In this document: piece by piece, positions 31,597 through 40,385 of the stretch
Position numbering within the stretch: position 1 is the stretch's first letter
Layout: every line of letters begins with the position of its first letter
Source of the DNA: CAVPGP01 sp963704025
Lineage (GTDB): Bacteria > Actinomycetota > Thermoleophilia > Gaiellales > Gaiellaceae
Length of the DNA stretch: 64,000 nucleotides
Assembly: GCA_963704025.1 (NCBI GenBank)
Contig: CAVPGP010000002.1
Location: forward strand, 434,001-498,000
Direction: 5' to 3'
Position numbers and translations under genes: made by a program
Notes under the pieces: generated by a model
The model's database searches: none
Told to the model about the DNA's origin: nothing
The model's input: only the letters and a program-made list of their open reading frames with translations

Positions 31597-32457
31597 ATGC
31601 TGATCGGCGCGCACGTGTCGTCCTCCGGCGGGATCCACACCGCGCTCGGCCGGGCAGCGGAGATCGGAGCCGAGACGGTGCAGGTCTTCACGCAGAGCCC
31701 CCGCATGTGGAGGCCCACCGACCATCCGGAGGCGAATCTCGAGCGCTTCCGCGAGCGACGGGCCGAGCTCGGGGTGCCCGTGGTCTGCCACGCGCTCTAC
31801 CTGATCAACCTGGCCGCACAGGACGACGCGATCTACGACAAGTCCGTGACGGCGCTGGCTCACACCGTCGACGTCGCGTGCCGGATCGACGCAGAGGCCG
31901 TCATCTTCCACGTCGGCTCGCATCTCGGCGCCGGCTTCGACGCGGGTCTCGAGCGAGTCGTCCCGGCGCTCGCGAGCTGTCTCGAGCGCTGCTCGGAGAC
32001 GACGTGGCTGCTGATGGAGAACACCGCCGGCGCGGGCGGCACGATCGGGCGCTCGATCGAGGAGCTGGAGACCCTCCTGGAGCGGCTCGACCGCCACCCG
32101 CGCCTCGGCCTCTGCCTCGACTCGTGCCATCTCTACGCCTCGGGATACGACGTCACGGAGCGCTCCGAGCTCGACCGGACGCTCGCCGAGGTCGACCGCG
32201 GCATCGGGCTCGACCGGCTGCGCGCGCTGCACGTCAACGACTCGGAGATGCCGCTCGGCTCGAATCGCGACCGGCACGCGAACGTCGGCGAAGGGCTGAT
32301 GGGCGACGGCCTCGGCACGTTCCTCGCGCACCCCAGCCTGCAGGGGCTCCCCGCGCTTCTGGAGACGCCCGGCAAGGACAAGCACGGCCCCGACGCGGCC
32401 CAGCTCACCCTGACCCGGAAGCTCCGCGCGAAGTACCTGAAGCGCCAGAAGGTGTGA
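31597..32457 (+). CDS. nfo: Endonuclease IV (AP endonuclease)
   Basis: 286 residues, the normal length for the TIM-barrel Nfo family. Typical segments are MLIGAHVSSSGGIHTALGRA, FTQSPRMWR, VCHALYLINLA, VIFHVGSH, LLMENTAGAG, GLCLDSCHLYASGYD, LHVNDSEMPLGSNRDRHANVGEG and LLETPG, which supply the trinuclear zinc ligands (His, Glu, Asp). It cuts DNA at abasic sites in base-excision repair. The next gene begins 14 bases downstream. Confidence 0.95.
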   Translation: MLIGAHVSSSGGIHTALGRAAEIGAETVQVFTQSPRMWRPTDHPEANLERFRERRAELGVPVVCHALYLINLAAQDDAIYDKSVTALAHTVDVACRIDAEAVIFHVGSHLGAGFDAGLERVVPALASCLERCSETTWLLMENTAGAGGTIGRSIEELETLLERLDRHPRLGLCLDSCHLYASGYDVTERSELDRTLAEVDRGIGLDRLRALHVNDSEMPLGSNRDRHANVGEGLMGDGLGTFLAHPSLQGLPALLETPGKDKHGPDAAQLTLTRKLRAKYLKRQKV

Positions 32458-32470
32458 CAGCACCCGCATC

Positions 32471-32980
32471 GTGCGGCGTAATGAGTGTGTGACGACCTTT
32501 CAGGGAGCCGCCGAAGCGCATCTCGACGACATCTTCGGCTACCTGCTCTACATGACCGGCGACCGCGGTGCCGCGGAGGAGTTGACCGGGGAGACGTTCG
32601 AGCGCGCCTTCCGCCTCTGGCACCGGTTCGACGAGCGGCGCGGCAGCGCTCGCACCTGGCTCTGCCAGGTGGCCAGGACAACCGCGCTCGACCACTTCCG
32701 CTCCGAGAAGCGCCGCCAGCGCCGCGAGCAGGTCTACGCCATGCAGCACGCGGACGCGGAGGAGCCGCGCTTCGCCGAGGGGCTCTCGCCCGCGCTCGAC
32801 CGTGCGCTCCGCCGGCTGACGGCGGGCGAGCGCGAGGTGATCGCGTTGCGCGTCGTCCTGGAGGTCGACGGCCCCGCCGCCGCCCGCACGCTCGGGATCA
32901 GTCCGACCGCGTGCTCCACCAAATTGTCCCGCGCTCTCAAGAAGCTCGAGGAGGCCCTCCGTGACGACGTCGCTGCCTGA
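32471..32980 (+). CDS. ECF-type RNA polymerase sigma factor
   Basis: 169 residues (163 from GTG 32489). Region 2 is FGYLLYMTGDRGAAEELTGETFERAFRLWHRF and region 4 is LDRALRRLTAGEREVIALRVVLEVDGPAAARTLGISPTACSTKLSRALKKL. It overlaps the following DUF4349 gene by 20 bases, so the membrane protein is probably its regulator or anti-sigma partner. Confidence 0.88.
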   Translation: MRRNECVTTFQGAAEAHLDDIFGYLLYMTGDRGAAEELTGETFERAFRLWHRFDERRGSARTWLCQVARTTALDHFRSEKRRQRREQVYAMQHADAEEPRFAEGLSPALDRALRRLTAGEREVIALRVVLEVDGPAAARTLGISPTACSTKLSRALKKLEEALRDDVAA

Positions 32981-33977
32981 ACTGACCGCCGAGCTCCGGC
33001 GCACGCGCCCGGCGGCGCCGCCGGCCGTGCGGGAGCACGTGCGCAAGATCGCGGCTCGCAGGCGGGAGCCGTCGGGCCGCCGCATCGCCCTGCCCTCGCT
33101 GACGCTGCGGCGCTCGCTGGCCGTGCTCGTGCCTGCCGCGATCGCCGTCGTCGTGGGCGGGATCGTCCTCTCCGGCGGCGGGCGGCAGGGCGACCGCGAG
33201 ACCGCCGTGCCGGCGGCCGCGGGGGGAGCCGGAAAGGCAGAGACGACGCCCCTGTCCGCGCCCCGCCCGTTGCCGGCCGTCACCGCGCTCGACAGGGGCC
33301 TCGCCGTCCCGCCCAGCCGCTCCCGCCTGCAGGACTACGACGCCACGCTCAGCCTGAAGGTGAAGGACGCGAGCGCGCTCTCGGATGCGACGAAGCGCGC
33401 CCTGGCGGTCGCGCGGTCGCTGGGCGGCTACGCGAGCGCGGTCCACGTCGAGGTCGAGAAGGGCGAGGGCGACGCGACGATCCGCCTGCGCGTCCCCGTC
33501 GGGAACGTGCAGCGCGCGGTCGAGCGTCTGTCCGCGCTCGGGACGATCACCGGTGAGAGCGTCGCGATCCGTGACCTCCAGGCCGGCGTCGACGCGGTCG
33601 ACAAGCAGATCGCCCGCCTGCAGAAGCAGCTCGCCGTCCTCCGCTCGCAGGAGCAGACCGCAACGGTCAAGCGTCAGATCTCGTCGCTGACCACGCGGGT
33701 CGAGCGGCTGCAGCGCGGCCGCGCGAGCACGGTTCGCCAGGCCCGCCTCGCGACGGTCGATCTGGCGATGACGACCCGTGAGCCAGCGAAGCCGGCGAAG
33801 AAGCACGAGTCGAGCCCGCTGGACGGCGCCTGGACGGCGCTGGCCTGGATGGGGATCGGCGCGCTCTACGGCGTGATCGTCGGCGGCCCCGTGATCGTGC
33901 TCGCCCTGCTCGGCTGGCTCGTCTGGCGGCTCGTGCGCCGGCGGCGCGACGAGCGGCTGCTCAGCGAAACCGGCTGA
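32961..33977 (+). CDS. DUF4349 membrane protein, probable sigma-factor partner
   Basis: 338 residues: a cytoplasmic N-terminus (TSLPELTAELRRTRPAAPPAVREHVRKIAARR), TM helix SLAVLVPAAIAVVVGGIVLS, a long extracytoplasmic DUF4349 domain (YDATLSLKVKDASALSDATKRAL, YASAVHVEVEKGEG, LRVPVGNVQRAVERLSALG) with a coiled coil (VDKQIARLQKQLAVLRSQ), and a second TM pair at the C-terminus. Layout and overlap with the ECF sigma gene suggest that it senses an envelope signal and binds the sigma factor through its N-terminus. Confidence 0.82.
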   Translation: MTTSLPELTAELRRTRPAAPPAVREHVRKIAARRREPSGRRIALPSLTLRRSLAVLVPAAIAVVVGGIVLSGGGRQGDRETAVPAAAGGAGKAETTPLSAPRPLPAVTALDRGLAVPPSRSRLQDYDATLSLKVKDASALSDATKRALAVARSLGGYASAVHVEVEKGEGDATIRLRVPVGNVQRAVERLSALGTITGESVAIRDLQAGVDAVDKQIARLQKQLAVLRSQEQTATVKRQISSLTTRVERLQRGRASTVRQARLATVDLAMTTREPAKPAKKHESSPLDGAWTALAWMGIGALYGVIVGGPVIVLALLGWLVWRLVRRRRDERLLSETG

Positions 33978-33993
33978 CGACCGCGAACGGCCC

Positions 33994-34407
33994 TCAGTGA
34001 AGCCGGCTGAAGACCTTGAAGGTCGGCGATCCCTGCGGGAGCTCGGAGAACTCCGGGTTCCGGCAGCCGATCGCGTCGAGCCGGTGCGGGTAGGTCGGCT
34101 CGACCTCGGCTCGGCACATTGGCAGCGGGCGGCGGACGGCGCGGATGGCGCCGAAGCCGGGCCTGCGCCGCTCCGCCTCGCGCAGGAGCTCGACGTCGAT
34201 CTCCACCTCGTAGACCTTCTGCATGCAGCCCACGTAGCGCCTTCCGAACTCCTCGTACGCGTACACGAACGGGCAGGCGCGCTCGAGGCAGGCGGCCGGG
34301 TAGACGACCTTGTCGCAGTGGACGGAGCAGCGGCGGCACTCGACCTCGTCCTGCGGCCGCAGCGGTAGCGCGCCGGGCTGGGACGGTGCCTGCTGTTGAT
34401 GCTCCAT
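33994..34407 (-). CDS. Cysteine-rich conserved hypothetical protein
   Basis: 137 residues. The central part has ordered cysteines (ECRRCSVHCDKVVYPAACLERACPFVYAYEE, GRRYVGCMQKVYEVEID, LPMCRAEVEPTY, IGCRNPEF), probably a structural metal site or FeS cluster. The N-terminus is Gln/Pro-rich and disordered. No membrane segment. I do not recognise the family; strong cysteine order argues for a real, conserved gene. Confidence 0.7.
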   Translation of the reverse strand: MEHQQQAPSQPGALPLRPQDEVECRRCSVHCDKVVYPAACLERACPFVYAYEEFGRRYVGCMQKVYEVEIDVELLREAERRRPGFGAIRAVRRPLPMCRAEVEPTYPHRLDAIGCRNPEFSELPQGSPTFKVFSRLH

Positions 34408-34467
34408 GACGGGATTGTGGGGACGTCCGGGGATGCCCGCAAGACTTGACAGAGACGTGCTCGCGCG

Positions 34468-35151
34468 CTACGCCGCGGCCCCCACTCGACCAACGACGTT
34501 CAACACGTCCATCTGCGTGAACGCGCGGTAGTCGGGTTCCGGAGCACCGGACGAATCGTCCGCCGCGAACCAGAGCGCCTGCACCGTCGACATCCCGACC
34601 GCGGCCGCTCCGCCGATGTCCTCACGGAGCTTGTCGCCGACGAAGAGCGCCTCCTCGGCCGGCACGCCGAGCTCCGACAAGGCCCGCCGGAAGATCGCCG
34701 GCTCGGGCTTCCGAGCGCCCACCTCGTCCGAGAACACCGCCGCGTCGATCCGCTCCGCGACGCCCAGCCGCTGGAGCTCGCCGCGAAGCAGCTGCGCCGG
34801 CTCGGGCCAGGCGTTCGCGACGACCGCGAGCTTCAGCCCGCGGCGCCGCAGAGCCTCGAGGAGCGCGTGCGTCGTCGAGGCGAGCTGCCGCGCCGGCTCC
34901 CAGACGGCGAACTCCGCGGCGACGAACCGGTCGAGCTCGGCGTCGGATGCGACGCCGAGCAGTCTCCGCAACGTCGCCCGGTAGTCGGAGCCGGGGACGA
35001 GCTCGAGCCCGCGGAACCTCGCCGTGAGCTCTTCGGCGCCGTCGCGTCCGATCGTCGCGAGACCGGCGCGATGGCCCTCGGCGAGGAGCTCGTCGTCCCA
35101 CTCGAAGCGCGCGAGTGTGTTGTTCCAGTCGAAGAGAACGGCCCTCAGCAC
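34468..35151 (-). CDS. HAD-superfamily hydrolase
   Basis: 227 residues from GTG 35151. HAD motifs are in order: motif I AVLFDWNNTLA (Asp nucleophile; the usual DxD/T reads DWN, which may weaken general acid catalysis), motif II LAVVANAW, motif III Lys in GARKPEPAIF, motif IV LFVGDKLREDIGGA. Cap helices sit between I and II. It is probably a small-molecule phosphatase of the 2-haloacid-dehalogenase/phosphoglycolate type. Divergent from the antiporter gene by 18 bp. Confidence 0.85.
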   Translation of the reverse strand: MLRAVLFDWNNTLARFEWDDELLAEGHRAGLATIGRDGAEELTARFRGLELVPGSDYRATLRRLLGVASDAELDRFVAAEFAVWEPARQLASTTHALLEALRRRGLKLAVVANAWPEPAQLLRGELQRLGVAERIDAAVFSDEVGARKPEPAIFRRALSELGVPAEEALFVGDKLREDIGGAAAVGMSTVQALWFAADDSSGAPEPDYRAFTQMDVLNVVGRVGAAA

Positions 35152-35169
35152 CGTCGCTAGGGTACCGCC

Positions 35170-36213
35170 GTGGGCCGGAACCTCCTCTGGGCGTCGCTGG
35201 CCCTCGCACCTGTCGCGGTCCTCGCGCGGTTCGTCTTCCACGCCGACGACACGCTCCTCTTCGTGCTGGCGGCGGCGGCGCTCATTCCGCTCGCCTGGCT
35301 GATCGGCGAGGCGACGGAGCACGCGGGCGAGCACACCGGGCCTGGGGTCGGCGGCTTCCTGAACGCGAGCTTCGGCAACGCTCCGGAGTTGATCATCGCG
35401 CTCTTCGCGGTCCAGAACGGGCTCCCCGACGTCGTCCGCGGCTCGATCACCGGCTCAGTCGTCTCGAACATCCTGCTCGTGCTGGGCCTTGCGCTGCTCG
35501 TCCATCCGGGCGTCGGCGAGCTCGATCGCCGCTCGCTCTGGCTCCAGCTCGCTCTCGTGATCGGAGCGTGCCTCCTCTGCCTGCTCGTCGCCATCCCGAG
35601 CTGGAACGGCGGCGACCCCGAGCGCCACTCGCTCGCGGTGCTCACCATTCCTGTCTCGGTGCTGCTGCTCCTCAGCTACGTCGCCGTCACGATGCGGAAC
35701 CTCCGCATCCACCGGCAGACCGAACGAGGCGTCGCGCCCGCCGGGGCCTGGACGCTCTCCGTCTCGCTCGCCGCCCTCGGAGCTGCCACGGTGGCAACGG
35801 CGCTCGTCAGCGAGATCATGGTCCACTCGCTCGAGTCGTTCGCACACTCGGTCGGCCTCTCCGAGTTCTTCATCTCGGCCGTGGTGGTTGCGATCGTCGG
35901 TAACGCCGCCGAGCACGGCGGCGCGATCGTGATCGCGAGCCGCGGCAAGATCAAGCTCGCGACGGAGATCGCGGTCGCCTCGTCGGCGCAGGTGGCCGTG
36001 TTCGTCGCGCCGGCCGTCGCGCTGCTCTCGTGGATCGTGACGCCGCCCGTGCCGCTCGCTTTCCGCCCGATCGAGCTCGCCACGATGATGGGCTCCGCCG
36101 TCCTCGTGGCGCTCCTCGTCTGGGACGGCAAGTCACGCCGCTGGGAAGGCGCGCTGCTGATCAGCGTCTATGCCTGCGTCGTGGCGGCGTACGCTGTTGC
36201 CGGTGACCGCTGA
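35170..36213 (+). CDS. Calcium/proton antiporter (CaCA family, Cax/ChaA type)
   Basis: 347 residues with about eleven TM helices. Both alpha repeats carry the cation-binding signature: GGFLNASFGNAPELIIALFA near 60-80 and VVAIVGNAAEHGGAIVIAS near 240-258, the latter with the paired acidic residues. Proteins of this family export Ca2+ in exchange for H+. Its 3' end overlaps the following gene by 11 bases. Confidence 0.92.
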   Translation: MGRNLLWASLALAPVAVLARFVFHADDTLLFVLAAAALIPLAWLIGEATEHAGEHTGPGVGGFLNASFGNAPELIIALFAVQNGLPDVVRGSITGSVVSNILLVLGLALLVHPGVGELDRRSLWLQLALVIGACLLCLLVAIPSWNGGDPERHSLAVLTIPVSVLLLLSYVAVTMRNLRIHRQTERGVAPAGAWTLSVSLAALGAATVATALVSEIMVHSLESFAHSVGLSEFFISAVVVAIVGNAAEHGGAIVIASRGKIKLATEIAVASSAQVAVFVAPAVALLSWIVTPPVPLAFRPIELATMMGSAVLVALLVWDGKSRRWEGALLISVYACVVAAYAVAGDR

Positions 36214-36955
36214 CCTCGAGTACGCGCTCTCTCTCGCCGACGCTGCCGACGAGATCAGCATGCGCTGGTTCCGCTCCCCCTCGCTCCAGGTCGACACGAA
36301 GGCCGACCAGACACCGGTGACCGCGGCCGACCGCGAGGTGGAGGAGCTGCTCCGCTCGCGCGTCCGCCGGGGCGAGGCGTTCCTGGGCGAGGAGACCGGG
36401 GAGCACAAGGGCCGCGGCGCGCGCTGGATCGTCGACCCGATCGACGGGACGCGCAACTTCTCGCGCGGAATCCCCATCTGGGCGACGCTGATCGCGCTCG
36501 AGCGCAAGCGCGAGATCGTGCTCGGCGTCTGCTCCGCGCCCGCGCTTCACCGCCGCTGGTGGGCCGAGCGAGGCGGCGGGGCCTGGCTCAACGGCGAGCC
36601 GATCCACGTCTCCGGCGTGACCCGCTTCGAAGATGCCGTGCTCGCCTACACGAGCGCGCGCGACTTCTTCGACAAGGGTGTCGGACCGCAGTTCCTCGAC
36701 CTGGCCGGCCGTTCGTGGACCGCACGCGGGATCGGCGACTTCTGGGAGCACGTGCTCGTCGCAGAGGGTGCGGTCGACGTCGCACTCGAGATGACCGTCT
36801 CGCTCTGGGACCTCGCTGCGCTGCAGCCGATCGTCGAGGAGGCGGGCGGGCGCCTCACGGACATCGCAGGCGAGCGGCGACTCGACGGCGGCACAGTCGT
36901 CTCGTCGAACGGGCGTCTACATGACGAGGCGCTCGCTGCCTTCGGAGGCGGCTAG
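36203..36955 (+). CDS. Inositol-monophosphatase-family enzyme, probably histidinol-phosphatase (HisN type)
   Basis: 250 residues. Metal-binding motifs of the Li-sensitive phosphatase fold are present: GEETGEH, WIVDPIDGTRNFSRGIP and SLWDLAALQPIVEEAGGRLTD. The compact size and the TPVTAADREVEELLRSR start favour HisN over inositol monophosphatase, but no his gene is near. Translationally coupled to the antiporter. Converges with the broken DUF2339 gene, overlapping its 3' end. Confidence 0.8.
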   Translation: MTADLEYALSLADAADEISMRWFRSPSLQVDTKADQTPVTAADREVEELLRSRVRRGEAFLGEETGEHKGRGARWIVDPIDGTRNFSRGIPIWATLIALERKREIVLGVCSAPALHRRWWAERGGGAWLNGEPIHVSGVTRFEDAVLAYTSARDFFDKGVGPQFLDLAGRSWTARGIGDFWEHVLVAEGAVDVALEMTVSLWDLAALQPIVEEAGGRLTDIAGERRLDGGTVVSSNGRLHDEALAAFGGG

Positions 36956-37752
36956 CCGCTGGTAGACGAGCCCGCCGGCGAGCAGGACGAAGCCAACGGC
37001 GAGGAACGAGAGCGCCCGCGTGATCGAGCTGAGGTTCGCGAGGTCGTAGACGAAGATCTTCGTGAGGCTGACGCCGAGGCAGCGCCAGGCCGCCGACCCG
37101 CAGGCTGCTCGAGCGGCGCCGAAGGCCCACGTACAGCAGGCCGAGGCCGACGAGCCCCCAGCACGCGCTGACGCCGGCCTGGCCGCGCTGGAAGCTCTCG
37201 TGCACGGTCCCCGGGGCGATCCGTTGGGCGAGCTCGAGGATCGAGAGGGAGAGCGCGTAGACCGCGAGGACGCCCGAGCCGTAGAGCCCGACCTCGCCGA
37301 GGCGCGCGAGCCGTGCCGCGACAGCGTCCGGGAGGCTGCGGTAGCCGTCCACTCGGGGGAGCTCGAGCGCGGCGGCCGCGAGCGCGAGCGCGGCGAGCGC
37401 AACGGCCGGGACCCCGCCGCCCGGGTGCCGCTCGGCGACGAACAAGCCGTCCGGACGCGCCTCGTACAGCGCCGTGTGCGCAAGGCCGAGCCCGAGGAGC
37501 ACCAGGGCGCCCGCCCGGAAGCGCGGCTCCTTCGTCAGGGCGGAGGCGGCGGCGAGCCCGGCGGCGGCGCCCGTCCAGGCGAGGACGAGCCACGTGCCGT
37601 CGAGCAGGGCGGCCGCACCGGCCGTCGCGAGAACGAGCGCGAGCCCGGCGAGCAGGGTCGCCGCATCGCGCTCGTCTTCCCGGACGAACGCGGCCGCCCA
37701 GAGGACCGCGAAACCCGCGGCCGGGTAGAGCAGCGCTCCCGTGCCGCCTAGG
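36917..37752 (-). pseudogene. DUF2339 membrane protein, 3' part cut off by IS481-type insertion
   Basis: Hydrophobic C-terminal part of the giant DUF2339 protein whose 5' part lies at 40,386-43,528. It reads GTGALLYPAAGFAVLWAAAFV, EARPDGLFVAERHPGGG, then near 37,083 needs one frameshift to reach LTKIFVYDLANLSSITRALSFL and AVGFVLLAGGLVYQRLA, the family's usual end. Removing the insertion and one copy of the target duplication joins the halves in frame (AAYLL-GGTGAL). The extra frameshift shows decay after disruption or a sequencing error. Confidence 0.85.
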
Positions 37753-38035
37753 TGTAGGACCCGAGCAGGTTGGTTCTACTGACCGGGGGTTGATGGCCGA
37801 GGGCTGAGTGTCGGCGTCGATGGTTGTAGTGGAAGAGCCAGCCGTCAAGGGCCGCGGTGCGTTCGCTGCTGGAGCCGTAGATGGCGCCGTAGGCCCAGGC
37901 GTTGAGCATCGTGCGGATGAAGCGTTCTGCTTTGCCGTTGGTTTGTGGCCGGTAGGGGCGGGTGCGGAGATGTCGGATGCGCAGGCTGTGGCAGGCGAGT
38001 GCGTGCCGTTTCGAGACGTAGGCGCTGCCGTTGTC
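37748..38035 (-). pseudogene. IS481-family transposase, C-terminal part
   Basis: Starts at DNGSAYVSKRHALACHSLRI and carries the catalytic Glu region RPYRPQTNGKAERFIRTML and the end LFHYNHRRRHSALGHQPPVSR. It continues exactly from the N-terminal part at 39,612-40,298, which stops at LLTDG; together they restore LTDNGSAY. The final codons GSYT read into a TAG provided by the target site. Confidence 0.9.
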
Positions 38036-38039
38036 CCGG

Positions 38040-38250
38040 CATGAAACTGCGTCCGGCCCACCCGGGAGGATCGCTCTCCCGGGACAGGGGCTGTTGATGG
38101 GAGGCGCGGATGGGCAGGCCGTTCTGACTGATGAGCTGCGAGCTCGACGTTGTTCGTGGCCGCCCCTGCGACTTGCCCGGGTGTGCTGAGAGCACGTATC
38201 CGTCGCTGTCGCGTAGCCCACCGCGCTCCCGGCCCGTCGACGAGAGGAGA
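38040..38250 (+). ncRNA. Candidate bridge RNA of the IS110 element
   Basis: IS110-group elements are known to encode a bispecific bridge RNA in the left non-coding end. Here that region has an 8-bp hairpin (CCCGGGAG / CTCCCGGG, 38,061-38,083), a large stem GCAGGCC with GGCC...CCTGC enclosing a 35-nt loop, and a third hairpin GTGCT-GAG-AGCAC. The loop begins with GCCGTT, the six bases at -9 to -4 of the left flank. The match is short and could be chance. Confidence 0.35.
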
Positions 38251-38253
38251 GTG

Positions 38254-39521
38254 ATGCGGGCGTTTGGGTTGGACGTGCACCGCGACTTCTGCGAGGTCGC
38301 GATCGCCGAGGAGGGCGAGGTGCGTTCGGCGGGTCGGATCGCGACGCGAGTCGATTCGCTCGAGCTCTTCGCGCAGAGCCTGGCGGCGGGCGACGTCGTC
38401 GCGCTCGAGGCGACGACTGGCGCGGATCGAGATCGTCTCGATCCTGCAGGCGCAGGCGATCCGGGTTGTGGTCGCCAACACGCGCAAGCTGCGCTCGATC
38501 ACCGAGGCGAAGGCGAAGACAGACCGGCTCGACGCCCGGACGCTGGCACGGCTGCTCGCCTCCGGGTTGCTCGATCAGGTGTGGACGCCCGACGAGCGGA
38601 CGCGGGCGCTGCGCAGGCTGACCAACCGGCGCGAGCGGCTCGTCCGTGCCCGCACCCGCGCCAAGAATGAGGCGCAGGGCGTGCTCGCGCGCAACCTCTG
38701 CGAGCGGCCGCCCGTCACCGACACCTTCGGCAAGGGCGGCCGGCGCTGGCTGGCCCGGCTGGAGCTGCCGCTCGACGAGCGGCTGACCCTCGACGGCTGT
38801 CTCCGCCAGGTCGACTTCCTCGACGGCGAGATCGCGATGCTCGACGGCGAGATCGCCAAGCAGGCACTCGCGTGGCCGGAGGTGCTGCGGCTGATGAGCG
38901 TCCCCGGCGTCAACCTGCAGACGGCCGCGACCTTCATGGCCGCGATCGGCGACATCGGCCGCTTCTCCTCGCCGCGGCAAGCTGGTCAGCTACCTCGGCC
39001 TCGACCCGCGCGTGCGCCAGTCCGGCAACACAGCCGCCCGCCACGGCCGCATCTCGAAGGCCGGCGCCTCCGAGGCGCGGCACATGCTCGGCGAGGTCGC
39101 CTGGAAGGTGATGCAGACGCCCGGCCCGCTGCACGCCTTCTTCGAGCGGATCCGCACGCGCCGCGGCCCACAGATCGCCGCGACCGCGACCGCCCGCAAG
39201 CTCGCGGTCCTCTTCTGGCACCTGCTCACCCGCGGCGAGGACTACGCCTTCGCACGCCCGGCGATGACCCGCAACAAGATCCGCCGACTCGAGCTGCTCG
39301 CCGGCGCCCCAGCGCAGAAAGGACGGCACGGCATCGCCGGCGGCAAATCGAAAGCGGTCTTCGACGCCGAGCGCGAGCTCTCCCGCCAAGCCGAGGCCGC
39401 CTACCAGCGGCTCGTCAGCGACTGGCGCTCAACCGGCCCGGCAAAAGCGGGTGCGGGCGCGACACCGGGGCACGCATCTTCAAGGCCCTCGAAGGGCCAA
39501 GCCGCGCGGCAGACTCCATAA
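38254..39521 (+). pseudogene. IS110-family transposase, two frameshifts
   Basis: From ATG 38254 (GGAGAG upstream): MRAFGLDVHRDFCEVAIAEE and DVVALEATTG give the first catalytic Asp and Glu. A frameshift near 38,420 leads into VSILQAQAIRVVVANTRKL and KTDRLDARTLARLL (DEDD Asp pair region), up to PGVNLQTAATFMAAIGDIG. A second shift near 38,978 gives LVSYLGLDPRVRQSG and the serine region HGRISKAGASEARHML. A programmed shift is unlikely with two sites, so it is probably inactive. Confidence 0.85.
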
Positions 39522-39611
39522 GCCCCAGGTCTGCGCTTCGCTCCGTCAGTCACCCGCACCCAGCAGAAAGGATCCCACCAGGCACAGCAAGCGTCCACTT
39601 GACTTTCATCC

Positions 39612-40298
39612 GTCGGTCAGCAGTTGCTCGACCTGGATGCCGTGGCGGCGATAGAAGGCGATCGCGCGGCGGAGGAAGCTGATCGCCGTGGTCGTCTTTT
39701 GGTCTGCGAGGACCTCAGCGTAGGCGAGACGGCTGTAGTCGTCGACGCAGACGTGGACGTACTCCGAGCCGATCGTGCCGCGCGCCTGGCCGGAGGCGTC
39801 CTTGCGGCGCGGGCGATAACGGCCTGGTGGACGGCCGCCGACGCGCTTGCCGGCGCCGCCCTCGATCCGGCCGAGCTTCTTCACATCGATGTGGACGAGC
39901 TCACCCGGCCGCGCACGCTCGTACCGGACGGCTGGCTCAAGCCCAAGCCGGCCGAGCCTGCCCAACCCGACTCGGGTCAGGATCCCGGAGACAGTCGAGA
40001 GCGCCATCCCAAGCGTCTCAGCGATCTCGGCAGCCGTAAAACGAAGCCGCCGCAGCTTGACGATCGCCTCGATCCGCTCCCCGCTGGTGCGATTGGCGAC
40101 CCGCCGTGGCGCCGAGGAGCGATCGCGAAGCCCGAGCTCTCCCTCGCAGCGATAGCGACCGACCCACTTGCGCGCACAACGCACACTCACACCGGCGGCC
40201 GCAGCAGCCGCCCTCAACGTCCATCCCTGCTCGATCACCCGCTCGGCCAGACGACGCCGACCGCTCCAGCTGAGAGCCGCGTTACCGTGCAGATCCAT
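39612..40298 (-). pseudogene. IS481-family transposase, N-terminal part
   Basis: Begins MDLHGNAALSWSGRRRLAER with two helix-turn-helix motifs (WTLRAAAAAAGVSVRCARKW, FTAAEIAETLGMALSTVSGIL), then the DDE core up to the second Asp: ELVHIDVKKLGRI and YVHVCVDDYSRLAYAEVL. It is cut at LLTDG by the nested IS110 element; the catalytic Glu lies in the other fragment. Confidence 0.9.
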
Positions 40299-40385
40299 CC
40301 GAGTGCCTCCTTGGGGCTTGAGCTGCCTCGACAGCGCTCAGCCTCCAAGGCGGCCCGGATGGAACCAACGTGCTCAGGAACTACA

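Larger units (their letters stand above)
38036..39611. mobile_element. IS110-family element nested in the IS481-type element
   Basis: About 1.58 kb. Boundaries are deduced from the split IS481 transposase: left flank ends GCCGTTGTC, right flank begins GGTCAGCAG, with GTC perhaps shared as the crossover core. There are no inverted repeats, as usual for IS110. A 218-bp structured non-coding left end precedes the transposase, and about 90 bp follow it. Confidence 0.82.
37753..40385. mobile_element. IS481-family element interrupted by an IS110-family element
   Basis: Ends TGTAGGACCCGAGCAGGTTG and, inverted, TGTAGTTCCTGAGCACGTTG match at most positions over 24 bases. The flanks repeat CCTAGG (37,747-37,752 and 40,386-40,391), the target duplication or part of it. 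The transposase gene runs leftward and is split by the IS110 element. The stop codon of the transposase (TAG) lies in the duplicated target and not in the element. Confidence 0.9.
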
